Shown here: piece by piece, positions 1 to 8,143 of the stretch
Numbering within the stretch: position 1 is the stretch's first letter
Layout: every line of letters starts with the position of its first letter
Source of the DNA: Methylocystis sp. IM3
Lineage (GTDB): Bacteria > Pseudomonadota > Alphaproteobacteria > Rhizobiales > Beijerinckiaceae
Assembly: GCF_038070105.1 (NCBI RefSeq)
Contig: NZ_JBBPBZ010000002.1
Coordinates: forward strand, 2,896,501 to 2,960,500
Length of the DNA: 64,000 nt
Reading direction: 5' to 3'
Notes under the pieces: generated by a model
What the model saw: only the letters and a program-made list of their open reading frames with translations
What the model was told of the DNA's origin: nothing
Databases searched by the model: none
Position numbers and translations under genes: made by a program

Positions 1-466
1 CGCGCCGCAGCGCCATTTCAGCGCGATCCAGCGTCGCCTTGGCGACGTTTCCGGACTTGAAGAGCTTCAACTGGCGATCGTAGTCGTTGCGCGAGAGTTT
101 CAGGGCCGCCTCGGCGCGCTCGAGGCCGGCCTGCAACACTGCGACCTGCTCCGGGCGGCTCGTGGCGGCGCGCAAATTCTGCACTTGCGCCTCGAGCTGG
201 CCGATGCGCGCCACGATCTCCGACCGCTGCCGGTCGAGCAGCGTGGTCGACATGACGAAGAGAATGTCGCCGGGTTTCACGGTCGAACCCGCCGCCACCG
301 CGAGGCTCGCGAGCCTTTCGCCCTCATTGGGACCGATGTAGAGAACCTCCCCCTCGACATAGCCGAGGAAGGGCGCGGGGGCGGCGCGCCAGTCGCGCAT
401 CATGCGCCAGGCGAAGACGCCGCCGAGCGCGAGAAGGATCGCCGCCAACGCGGCCACGCGTCGCAT
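1..466 (-). CDS. HlyD-family membrane fusion/adaptor protein, N-terminal part (cut by window edge)
   Basis: The reverse strand encodes the first 155 or so residues of a periplasmic adaptor of the HlyD/EmrA type, which links an inner-membrane exporter to the outer membrane. An uncleaved N-terminal hydrophobic anchor (about residues 4-20) is followed by a lipoyl/barrel-sandwich half (GYVEGE near residue 33, then EGERL and GSTVKPGDIL). A coiled-coil hairpin comes next, with NDYDRQLKLFKSGNVAKATL near the cut, a sequence typical of the family. The ATG at 466 has a near-perfect Shine-Dalgarno (AAGGAGG) about 7 bases upstream, which fixes the start. The C-terminal half and any ABC or RND partner lie outside the window, so the substrate is unknown. 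Confidence 0.85.
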   Translation of the reverse strand, partial: MRRVAALAAILLALGGVFAWRMMRDWRAAPAPFLGYVEGEVLYIGPNEGERLASLAVAAGSTVKPGDILFVMSTTLLDRQRSEIVARIGQLEAQVQNLRAATSRPEQVAVLQAGLERAEAALKLSRNDYDRQLKLFKSGNVAKATLDRAEMALRR

Positions 467-587
467 CCGCCGCCTCCTTGCGCGAAACGCCGCCTCAAAC
501 CGGCAGAAACTCCTTTTGGCGCGCCGCGCGCAAAAAGGCTACAGTGCGCCGCCGCAGTTGCGAAAGGGTCGCAAAAAGGGATCGGAA

Positions 588-2267
588 ATGGCTGAAGAGA
601 TTACGGAATTGCCCGAGCGCGAAGGCATGGACTATGACGTGGTGATCGTCGGCGCGGGCCCCGCCGGCCTCGCCGCGGCGATTCGCCTCAAACAGGTTGC
701 GCCCGACCTTTCCGTCGTCGTCATCGAAAAAGGCTCGGAGCCCGGCGCGCATATTCTCTCTGGCGCCGTGATCGATCCCATCGGCCTCGACCGCCTGCTG
801 CCCGACTGGCGCACGCGCGACGACGCGCCCTTGAAGACGCAGGTGCATGACGACCAGTTTCTCCTGCTCACCGAAAAGAGCGGCGTTCGCCTGCCCAACG
901 CCCTGATGCCGAAGTTGATGAACAATCACGGCAATTTCATCGGCTCGCTGGGCAATCTGGTGCGCTTCCTCGCCGCCGAGGCGGAAGGATTGGGCGTCGA
1001 GATCTATCCGGGCTTCGCCGGCGCCGAAGTTCTCTACGGCGAGAATGGCGAGGTTCGCGGCGTCGCCACCGGCGACATGGGCGTCGATCGCGAGGGCAGG
1101 CCGAAGGACAGCTTCACGCGCGGCATGGAGCTGCGCAGCAAATATACGCTCTTCGCCGAAGGCGCGCGCGGCTCGCTCTCCAAGCAGCTCATCGCCAAAT
1201 ATGGGCTCGCCGAAAACAGCGACGTGCAGAAATTCGGCATCGGCTTCAAGGAGCTGTGGCGCATCCCCAAGGAGAAGCACCGGCCCGGCCTGGTGCAGCA
1301 TTCCTTCGGCTGGCCCCTGCAGTCGGACACGGGCGGGGGCTCGTTCCTCTATCATTTCGAGGACGGCCTGGTGTCGATCGGCTTCGTGGTGCACCTCAAT
1401 TACTCGAACCCGACGCTCTCGCCCTTCGACGAGTTCCAGCGGTTCAAGTGTCATCCGATGATCGCGCCGACGCTCGAGGGCGGCGAGCGCCTCGCCTATG
1501 GCGCGCGCGCGCTCACCGAGGGCGGCTGGCAGAGCGTGCCCAAGCTCGTCTTCCCCGGCGGCGCGCTCATCGGCTGCGCGGCGGGCTTCATGAACGTGCC
1601 GCGCATCAAGGGCTCGCACAACGCCATTCTCTCCGGCATCCTCGTCGCGGAGCATGTCGCCGCCGCCGTCGCCGACGGCCGCGCCTATGACGAAGTGACG
1701 GCCTATGACGCCGCCTGGCGCGCGTCCGACATCGGACGCGACCTGAAGCCGGTACGCAACGTCAAGCCGCTCTGGTCGAAATACGGCACCTATCTCGGCG
1801 CCGCGCTCGGCGGGCTCGACATGTGGACCAATTCGCTGTTCGGCTTCTCCTTCTTCGGCACGCAGTCGCATGGCAAGCCGGACCACGCCTGCCTGAAGCC
1901 GCTCTCGGAAGTGACGCCGATCGTCTATCAGAAGCTCACGCAGAAACCCGCCTTCGACAAGCTCTCCTCGGTCTTCGTCTCGAACACGAACCACGAGGAA
2001 GACCAGCCGGTGCATCTGAAACTGAGGGACCCGTCGATCCCGATCGAAGACAATCTGCCGATCTACGGCGAGCCGGCGCGGCTCTATTGTCCGGCAGGCG
2101 TCTATGAAGTCGTCTACGCCGACGAGGCGGCGAAGACCGATCCGCGTTTCGTGATCAATGCGCAGAATTGCGTCCATTGCAAAACCTGCGACATCAAGGA
2201 CCCGGCGCAAAACATCACCTGGGTCCCGCCGGAAGGCGGCGGCGGGCCGAACTATCCCAATATGTGA
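588..2267 (+). CDS. etfD: Electron transfer flavoprotein-ubiquinone oxidoreductase
   Basis: This 559-residue protein passes electrons from reduced ETF to ubiquinone at the inner membrane, linking acyl-CoA and other flavin dehydrogenases to respiration. A Rossmann FAD motif (GAGPAGL) lies at about residues 22-28. The C-terminus carries the 4Fe-4S ferredoxin-like domain with cysteines near residues 501, 528, 531 and 534 (NCVHCKTCDIKDP). The length matches the family. The frame stays open upstream to 402, but the ATG at 588 gives the normal N-terminus. It is transcribed divergently from the HlyD-type gene. No etfA or etfB is in the window. Confidence 0.96.
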   Translation: MAEEITELPEREGMDYDVVIVGAGPAGLAAAIRLKQVAPDLSVVVIEKGSEPGAHILSGAVIDPIGLDRLLPDWRTRDDAPLKTQVHDDQFLLLTEKSGVRLPNALMPKLMNNHGNFIGSLGNLVRFLAAEAEGLGVEIYPGFAGAEVLYGENGEVRGVATGDMGVDREGRPKDSFTRGMELRSKYTLFAEGARGSLSKQLIAKYGLAENSDVQKFGIGFKELWRIPKEKHRPGLVQHSFGWPLQSDTGGGSFLYHFEDGLVSIGFVVHLNYSNPTLSPFDEFQRFKCHPMIAPTLEGGERLAYGARALTEGGWQSVPKLVFPGGALIGCAAGFMNVPRIKGSHNAILSGILVAEHVAAAVADGRAYDEVTAYDAAWRASDIGRDLKPVRNVKPLWSKYGTYLGAALGGLDMWTNSLFGFSFFGTQSHGKPDHACLKPLSEVTPIVYQKLTQKPAFDKLSSVFVSNTNHEEDQPVHLKLRDPSIPIEDNLPIYGEPARLYCPAGVYEVVYADEAAKTDPRFVINAQNCVHCKTCDIKDPAQNITWVPPEGGGGPNYPNM

Positions 2268-2407
2268 GGCCGCGCGCGCCATCGTTGCGAAGGAAGCGAG
2301 GCGCCCTGGAGCGGAAGCCGTCCCCAGGTCGCCTCGCCGCCGTCGCGCGGCGGGAAGAGATTGAAAGCGCCGAGCGTCTTTAGCTTTCTCGAGGGCCGGG
2401 CTGCGCC

Positions 2408-3202
2408 ATGTTCTTTGTGCTTTCCAAGATTTTTGAATTCGTCCTTACGCCCGTCAACTTCGCAATTCTCGCGGGCGCGCTGGGCGTCCTGCTCGCCTTC
2501 ACCCGCTACGCGAAGACCGGCCGTGCGCTGCTTTCCGGCGCCGTTCTGCTCTTGCTGATCCTCGGCTTCTCGCCGCTCCCCGAACTCCTCGCCATGCCGC
2601 TCGAAGCGCGGTTTCCCCTCCCGCCGGGCGACGCACCCGCCCCGGCGGGGATCATCGTGCTTGGCGGCTCGGTCGACGAGAAGATGAGCGGGCTTCACAA
2701 CAGCGTCGCGATCAACGACTCCGCCGAGCGGATCACCGCGCCGATCGCGCTCAAGCGCCGATATCCCTCGGCGCGCCTCGTCTTCACGGGCGGCTCGGGG
2801 GCGCTCCTCGGCGGGATCCATACGGAAGCGGAGGCGGTTGGCGTCTTCTGGCGCGAGACGGGGCTCGACCAGGGCGATGTTTTCTACGAGAGCCAGTCGC
2901 GCAATACTTATGAAAACGCCGTCGCGACCCGCGACCTCGTGAAGCCGAAGCCCGGCGACCGTTGGCTGCTTGTGACCTCGGCGATGCACATGCCCCGCGC
3001 GGTGGGTATTTTCCGCAAGGCTGGCTTTCCGGTCGTCGCCTATCCTGTCGATTACCGCGCGGTCGACTCGCTTTCGCACTGGAGTCCGCCCCGCCATGCA
3101 TCCGGCAATTTCCAGCTCGCCGAGGCGGCCCTGCACGAATGGCTGGGGCTCGCGGCCTACAGGCTGACGGGCAAGACCGACGCGCTGTTTCCCGCGCCGT
3201 GA
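2408..3202 (+). CDS. YdcF/ElyC-type (DUF218) membrane protein
   Basis: This 264-residue protein has two hydrophobic N-terminal segments (about residues 1-25 and 35-60) followed by a DUF218 domain with the motif IIVLGGSVDE near residue 82, a YPSARLVFTGGSG block and a VTSAMHMPRA block. ElyC and SanA relatives affect cell-envelope integrity and peptidoglycan or enterobacterial-common-antigen lipid carriers; the activity of this member is unknown. It follows etfD by 140 bases on the same strand and converges on the LuxR-type regulator gene 25 bases downstream. Confidence 0.85.
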   Translation: MFFVLSKIFEFVLTPVNFAILAGALGVLLAFTRYAKTGRALLSGAVLLLLILGFSPLPELLAMPLEARFPLPPGDAPAPAGIIVLGGSVDEKMSGLHNSVAINDSAERITAPIALKRRYPSARLVFTGGSGALLGGIHTEAEAVGVFWRETGLDQGDVFYESQSRNTYENAVATRDLVKPKPGDRWLLVTSAMHMPRAVGIFRKAGFPVVAYPVDYRAVDSLSHWSPPRHASGNFQLAEAALHEWLGLAAYRLTGKTDALFPAP

Positions 3203-3227
3203 CGCAAGAGCCCGCTGGCGGGGCCGA

Positions 3228-4034
3228 TCATTCGCCGCGCCGCCGGCCTCTCGTCGTCGTCGTCGGCTCCATGCTGCGGCCGGTCGCGCCGCCCGGCCAG
3301 GCGCCATGCTTCATCTCGAGGAAGAGGGCGATGGCCTGGGCGCGGTTGCGGACTTCCAGCTTCTCGAAAAGATTGCGCAGGTGGAATTTGATCGTGTTGA
3401 TCGAGACGCCGAAATCCTTGGCGAGCTGGCTGTTGGTGTGACCCGAGCCGAGCGCCGACAGCAGGCTCCTCTCGCGCAGCGTGAGGTTCTCCAGCGGATC
3501 GCTGCGCATCTTGCGAATGTCGACGAAGGGAAACACCATATCGCCGGCGGCGACCGCGGCGAGAACGTCCAGAAGACGCTCCGGCGGCGCGCGCTTGGAG
3601 ACAAAGCCGGCGCCGCCCAATTGCAGCGTCTCGGCCGGCGCCGCCGGGTCGTTGGTGCCGCTGTAGACAACGATCTTGGGCGCCGAGACCTGGCGCGACA
3701 GGGCGCGCAGCACGTCACGGGCATGGAGCGTCGGCAATTGCCAGCCGATGACCGCGATGGCGAATTTCTGCTGGCGCGCGGCCTCGAGAAACTCCTCGCC
3801 ATCCGTCACCTTCAGCACCAGATGGAAGCGCTTGTCGTCGGAGAGCAGCTTGTCGAGACCCGCAAGGATCAGCGGGCTCTTGTCGGCGATGGCGACGTCG
3901 ATGCGGCCGGCCAGAACAGGCGGGAGGCCATCGTCATTCTCGGGGCGCGCCCGCGCGCGCACCGGCTCCGCATCTCCCCTGCTTCCGAGCTCCGTCTGAC
4001 TCTCTGCAGCCCCGGTCGAAGAGGTAGGCGCCAT
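3228..4034 (-). CDS. LuxR/NarL-family regulator with degenerate receiver domain
   Basis: This 268-residue protein has a receiver-like domain at about residues 44-165 and a C-terminal LuxR helix-turn-helix (LTLRERSLLSALGSGHTNSQ, then VSINTIKFHLRNLFEKLEV). The receiver looks degenerate. The position expected for the phosphorylated aspartate, in the strand before QLP, is glycine (G97 in VIGWQLP), and the acidic pair is D-K. The conserved lysine (VSKRAP) is retained. It may therefore act without phosphorylation or through another signal. The chosen ATG at 4034 lies 5 bases after GGAGG; an upstream TTG at 4067 is also in frame. A basic tail (TTTTRGRRRGE) ends the protein. Its targets are unknown. 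Confidence 0.88.
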   Translation of the reverse strand: MAPTSSTGAAESQTELGSRGDAEPVRARARPENDDGLPPVLAGRIDVAIADKSPLILAGLDKLLSDDKRFHLVLKVTDGEEFLEAARQQKFAIAVIGWQLPTLHARDVLRALSRQVSAPKIVVYSGTNDPAAPAETLQLGGAGFVSKRAPPERLLDVLAAVAAGDMVFPFVDIRKMRSDPLENLTLRERSLLSALGSGHTNSQLAKDFGVSINTIKFHLRNLFEKLEVRNRAQAIALFLEMKHGAWPGGATGRSMEPTTTTRGRRRGE

Positions 4035-4257
4035 CATATCCTCCAGGCTCACACGAGATCCGCGCAAGAACCGAAAACCGCTATGGGATCACGCCAGCGC
4101 CTTTTTGCGGGCGGCATTTGTTTTCGACGGCGCCGGATGCATACCTGCCCATTCGAGGTGGGCCAGCCATCCTAGAATACTCGGGCGGCGCGGCGGCGCA
4201 AGCCAAATCCCCAACACTTCCACCCGACAGTCGTTGACGAAAATACGTTGCGCTCAG

Positions 4258-4309
4258 ATCAAAAAAAAATAAGGCGCGCCGCATCGGCAAAGCCGACGCG
4301 TCGCGCCTG
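4258..4309 (-). terminator. Strong intrinsic terminator of the 37-residue membrane protein gene
   Basis: On the minus strand a G+C-rich hairpin of about 17 base pairs (AGGCGCGACGCGTCGGC paired with GCCGATGCGGCGCGCCTT, loop TTT) is followed directly by a run of nine T after one A (plus-strand A-run 4261-4269). It sits 25 bases past the stop codon of the small gene and is one of the clearest intrinsic terminators in the window. It isolates the small gene as its own transcript. Confidence 0.9.
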
Positions 4310-4333
4310 AAAAGGCTTTTTCTCTTCGCCGAA

Positions 4334-4447
4334 TTAGTCGGTGAAGATCCAGCGAGCCGCGAAGTAAGCAGCCGCGCCGATAACGATGATCGCGATCATG
4401 CCGACCGGGGTCGCCGCATAGCTGGTCAGTTCGAGAATAGCGCCCAT
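4334..4447 (-). CDS. 37-residue single-span membrane protein, uncharacterised
   Basis: This short reading frame encodes 37 residues beginning MGAILELTSYAATPVGM, followed by a hydrophobic helix (about residues 15-31: IAIIVIGAAAYFAA) and a short tail RWIFTD. Support is strong for so small a gene: a perfect Shine-Dalgarno (AAGGAGG, 5 bases before ATG), an upstream inverted repeat, and a strong intrinsic terminator just downstream. I do not recognise the family. Size and topology resemble small accessory subunits of membrane complexes (KdpF, CydX or CcoQ class), but no sequence match to any of these is evident. It lies divergent from the DUF1190-like gene. Confidence 0.72.
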   Translation of the reverse strand: MGAILELTSYAATPVGMIAIIVIGAAAYFAARWIFTD

Positions 4448-4471
4448 AATCTCCTCCTTCTGTCACACTTT

Positions 4472-4498
4472 ATGTCGGTCGTATTCAATTGCCGACAT
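4472..4498. promoter_or_regulatory. Inverted repeat upstream of the 37-residue membrane protein gene
   Basis: ATGTCGG at 4472-4478 is repeated in inverse orientation as CCGACAT at 4492-4498. The arm centres are 20 bases apart, about two helical turns, and the near arm lies 25 bases from the start codon at 4447. It may be an operator for a dimeric regulator or a 5' leader hairpin. No protein can be assigned. Confidence 0.45.
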
Positions 4499-4857
4499 GC
4501 TGCTAACTTCTCCCCCGGTTCCCGACGGAGTCGTCAGATCTGCGTTTTCGGATGCATCGCGGACATGTTCCCATTGCGTCGAAACGCGACCCTCGAAAGG
4601 GCGGGCGCACATTCATCGGCTCTGTCCGCGCCCGGTGAGCCATCTCGCTCCACAGCTTTTCGTCTGTGGCTTCCGAAATGCGGTGAGCAAACGAACTATT
4701 GTAGTCGGGTACCCTTGTCAAGCGAGTTGGACGCGACATGGCGGGCGCCCCCGGCGGCGAGATGTCGCGGAGGCGCGGCTGGCTGGCGGAGATTGCGCTT
4801 GCGGCGAAGGAGTCGCCGCCTCTAATGTCCGCGCAGTTTGCAAACAAGAGAGCCAGC
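4499..4857. other. Intergenic region without a convincing gene
   Basis: About 360 bases separate the divergent 37-residue membrane protein gene and the DUF1190-like gene. Frames open on both strands here have no family resemblance and no good ribosome site. An upstream in-frame ATG at 4738 would extend the DUF1190-like protein by 40 residues with no signal-like or conserved content. No tRNA fold is visible. The region probably holds the promoter of the downstream gene. Confidence 0.5.
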
Positions 4858-5256
4858 ATGACCGGCGCGCCTTTGAAATACATCGTCATCCTCGTTGCGC
4901 TGGCGGCCGCCGGCTTTTCCTTCTTCTACGCCCGACGCTCCGCGCCCGTGTGCGCGGGGGACGGCAAATACATGGCGAGCGTCGCCGATTGTCAGGCCTG
5001 GGGGCTCGACTCGTCGCTTTGCCGGCAGGCGGTGGAAAAGGCCAGGGCGGTCGCGGCGCGGGCCGCGCCGAAGACCGAAACCATGTTCCAGTGCGAGCTC
5101 CGCTTCACGGATTGTTTCGAAAATCCGGCCGGCGGCTTCTCGCCTCGTCCCGCCTTCTGCCTGCGCGCCGGCGGCGAGCCGACGGAAATACGCTATCTCG
5201 AATATGAGGCGGACCGCCGCAACCGGAAGAAGACAAAGGAAGTGCGGATCGACTGA
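4858..5256 (+). CDS. Small cysteine-rich membrane-anchored protein, DUF1190 (YgiB)-like
   Basis: This 132-residue protein starts with a hydrophobic anchor or signal (YIVILVALAAAGFSFFYA, residues 8-25). A compact domain follows with spaced cysteines (VCAGDGKYMASVADCQAWG, LCRQAV, QCELRFTDC, AFCLRAGG). The pattern of DC..., C-x-x-A and C-E blocks resembles the YgiB/DUF1190 family, whose role is unknown. The even spacing of cysteines suggests disulfides outside the cytoplasm. The ATG at 4858 is preceded by AAGAGAG and places the hydrophobic segment at the N-terminus. The C-terminus is basic. Confidence 0.65.
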   Translation: MTGAPLKYIVILVALAAAGFSFFYARRSAPVCAGDGKYMASVADCQAWGLDSSLCRQAVEKARAVAARAAPKTETMFQCELRFTDCFENPAGGFSPRPAFCLRAGGEPTEIRYLEYEADRRNRKKTKEVRID

Positions 5257-5277
5257 CCAGGCGATCCGCCGCGCGCG

Positions 5278-6093
5278 TCAGCGCGCCGTATCGGCGTGCT
5301 TCGAGCCGATCTGGAAATCGGAGGCGTCGATCACGAGGTCGCCGGCCGCGGTCTTGATGTCGATATGGATCGGCACCAGCGCATGGGCCTCGGGTAGCGG
5401 CGCGAGCCAGACGTTCATGTCGTGGTTGTCGGCCATGTAGCGAGTCGATTTGCTGTCGGGCCGATGGCCGGAGATCGGGGTGTAGCGGGCCGAACAGACG
5501 GCGACGGGGCCGGAATACCCCCGCGTGCTCGCCATCTGCTGCCCGGCATAGGTCAGCGCGACGTCGAAACGGGTGACGCCGTCGAAGACGGAGATGTTGC
5601 GGTTGCAGGCCGCCGGTCCGGTGAGATCCTGCCCCTGCGGCACGCTCATGATCAGGGCGCTCACCGGATCGACGATGCGCTTCTTGTTGCCTTCGGTCAC
5701 CGGAATCCGCTGGTCGACGTCCCAGGGCTCCGGCTTCACCTCGACCATGCGCACGGCATTGCCCGCAAGCGACATGCGGACGGTGCGGATCTCTTCCTCA
5801 TTGGAGGTCGTATTCGCATAGGCGAGTGGCGAGGGACCGCCCGCGGTCAATCCGCCGCTCGCCATCGCGGCGCCCTTGGTGTTGTTCACAAGATTGGCGA
5901 GGCCGGTGGTGCGCATCGAAATATCGATGCGGTAGCTGCGGTCGAGAACGCCCGTCGCATAGGCGCTGCCGATGGAAATCCCCATCAGGCTCAGCGCGTA
6001 ATGGGCCTTGATCGTCTCGGCCCGCGCCGTCCCGGCGGCGCAGAGGAGCAACGCGGCGAGGGCGGCGGGCGCGCGTTTCCGGGTCGGGCTCAT
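5278..6093 (-). CDS. Periplasmic DUF3108-domain protein
   Basis: This 271-residue protein has a cleavable signal peptide (MSPTRKRAPAALAALLLCAA, cleavage likely after GTARA) and a DUF3108 domain beginning IKAHYALSLMGISIGSA. That strand pattern is typical of the family, which is common and uncharacterised in alphaproteobacteria. Two cysteines in the mature part (AACNRN and AVCSARY) could form a disulfide. The start is taken at 6093 because it places the signal peptide at the N-terminus. It follows the cysteine-cluster gene by 32 bases on the same strand, so the two may be co-transcribed. Confidence 0.85.
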   Translation of the reverse strand: MSPTRKRAPAALAALLLCAAGTARAETIKAHYALSLMGISIGSAYATGVLDRSYRIDISMRTTGLANLVNNTKGAAMASGGLTAGGPSPLAYANTTSNEEEIRTVRMSLAGNAVRMVEVKPEPWDVDQRIPVTEGNKKRIVDPVSALIMSVPQGQDLTGPAACNRNISVFDGVTRFDVALTYAGQQMASTRGYSGPVAVCSARYTPISGHRPDSKSTRYMADNHDMNVWLAPLPEAHALVPIHIDIKTAAGDLVIDASDFQIGSKHADTAR

Positions 6094-6125
6094 GTCAATC
6101 GACGCCTCTGCTGCGGGTCCAGGCC

Positions 6126-6542
6126 TCACGCCGACTCCTGCCAGTGTCCGTCGGCATAAATGCGCCAGGCGCGCAGCCCGGCTTTCGCCATGACGATGCG
6201 GCCGGCCTTCGCCTCAGCCAACAGATGCCGGAATATGAGAGGATTGCGCCAGGAAAAGGGCTTTTCGGGGTCGCAGACGGCGTGGTACTCGTCGCTGTCG
6301 GGATCGTCCATCAGCAGCGTCCCCACCTTGTCGGGCCGCATCGTCGCGGGCAGGCCGCGATCTTCCTTCCATTGGCAATAGTAGTCGCGGCAGACTTGCG
6401 GGCGGGACGCATAGACGCCGCAGCCGCCCGACTGCATGCAGTGGCCGCACAGCTTTCCAGCCGTCTTCTTCAACTCCTCGATTTCGAGCACCTTGCAGCA
6501 GAAAGAGCAGGTGCCGCAGGTTTTGCCAGGTATTTCGAGCAT
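6126..6542 (-). CDS. YkgJ-type cysteine-cluster (zinc/iron-chelating) protein
   Basis: This 138-residue protein has a dense cysteine cluster: CGTCSFCCK near residues 9-17, LCGHC and GGCGVYASRPQVCRDYYC. This is the signature of the zinc/iron-chelating YkgJ/UPF0153-like family, whose biochemical role is not settled. The start at 6542 is the only ATG close before the domain; its ribosome site is weak, so the start is uncertain. The gene is divergent from the sturdier sulfurtransferase gene at 6661, with about 120 bases between them for both promoters, and lies just upstream of the DUF3108 gene. Confidence 0.8.
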   Translation of the reverse strand: MLEIPGKTCGTCSFCCKVLEIEELKKTAGKLCGHCMQSGGCGVYASRPQVCRDYYCQWKEDRGLPATMRPDKVGTLLMDDPDSDEYHAVCDPEKPFSWRNPLIFRHLLAEAKAGRIVMAKAGLRAWRIYADGHWQESA

Positions 6543-6660
6543 GAGGACTTGGGCGCCGGAAGACAGTGAGAATCGAATCAGCTTATTGTCATCCTCGCCG
6601 CGCCGGATGCAAGCCGCGCCGCATCTCCCGACGGCGCCCTCCTGACCAAAGAGCGGGATC

Positions 6661-7518
6661 ATGTCGCGACAGATCGACCTTTCGACCCTTTTCGTCTCCA
6701 CGCAATGGCTGGCGGACCATCTCGACTCTCCCGAGTTGCGCGTCTTCGACGCTTCCTGGCACATGCCCGCGACGAACTGCGATCCGCGCGCCGAATATCT
6801 TTCGGAACATGTTCCGGGGGCGGTGTTTTTCGACATTGACCGCGTCGCCGACCATTCCTCCGGCCTGCCGCACATGCTCCCGTCTCCCGAGGTCTTCGCC
6901 GCCGAGATGCGGCGTCTCGGCTTCGGCGACGGCATGCACGCGGTCGTCTATGACAGCGTCGGCCTGTTCTCCGCGCCGCGCCTGTGGTGGACGATGCATG
7001 TGTTCGGCGCCGACAAGGTCTCGATCCTCGCCGGCGGCCTGCCCGCCTGGAAAGCCGAAGGCCGCGCGCTCCAGAACGGCGAGACGACCCACGCGCCCCG
7101 CGAGTTCACGCCGAAGTTCGACGCCGCGCTCGTCGCCGACGCGGCGCGCGTCAACGCCGCGCTGCTCTCCGGCGAGGCGCAGGTCGTCGACGCCCGCGGC
7201 GCCGAACGTTTCATGGGCGCTCCGGAGCCGCGCCCGGGCCTGCGCGCCGGCCACATGCCCGGCGCCCGCAACCTGCCCTTCTCCGCCGTCGTCGAGGCGG
7301 GTCGCATGAAGGACAGACCGGGGCTCGAAGCCGCCTTCGCCGCCGCCGGGGTCGATCCGGAAAAACCCACGATCGCGAGTTGCGGCTCCGGGATGACGGC
7401 CTGCATTCTCAGCCTGGCTTTCGCGGCCTCGGGCCGGTCGCCGGCGACGGTCTATGACGGCTCCTGGTCCGAATGGGGCGGCCGCGCCGATCTCCCTGTC
7501 GTCTCATATGTCGACTAG
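6661..7518 (+). CDS. sseA: 3-mercaptopyruvate-type sulfurtransferase (tandem rhodanese)
   Basis: This 285-residue protein has two rhodanese domains, an inactive N-terminal one (about residues 8-130) and a catalytic C-terminal one. The active-site loop is CGSGMTA with Cys241. The CGSGxT form is typical of mercaptopyruvate sulfurtransferases, in contrast to the CRxGx form of thiosulfate rhodaneses. The substrate is therefore probably 3-mercaptopyruvate, with sulfur passed to a thiol or cyanide. The ATG at 6661 begins MSRQIDLSTLFVST, a normal N-terminus. No operon partner is evident. Confidence 0.9.
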   Translation: MSRQIDLSTLFVSTQWLADHLDSPELRVFDASWHMPATNCDPRAEYLSEHVPGAVFFDIDRVADHSSGLPHMLPSPEVFAAEMRRLGFGDGMHAVVYDSVGLFSAPRLWWTMHVFGADKVSILAGGLPAWKAEGRALQNGETTHAPREFTPKFDAALVADAARVNAALLSGEAQVVDARGAERFMGAPEPRPGLRAGHMPGARNLPFSAVVEAGRMKDRPGLEAAFAAAGVDPEKPTIASCGSGMTACILSLAFAASGRSPATVYDGSWSEWGGRADLPVVSYVD

Positions 7519-7520
7519 AG

Positions 7521-8045
<525 letters not shown>

Positions 8046-8143
8046 CCTTCTCGAGCCCCATCATGAGCTTTCTGGAAAGACTGTTTCGCCGCGCCGAGGC
8101 GCAGACGCGCACTACCAACGACAAGGAAGAGGCAAGGACCGAC

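Noticed and set aside
4081..4290. A 69-codon frame between the LuxR-type regulator and the small membrane-protein terminator
   Set aside because: It has no ribosome site or family resemblance and it includes the T-run of the terminator.
4254..4466. A 70-codon frame overlapping the small membrane-protein gene on the same strand
   Set aside because: It reads through the terminator in a different frame, and its sequence is rich in Arg, Gly and Asp without structure. The 37-residue frame has the ribosome site and the hydrophobic helix.
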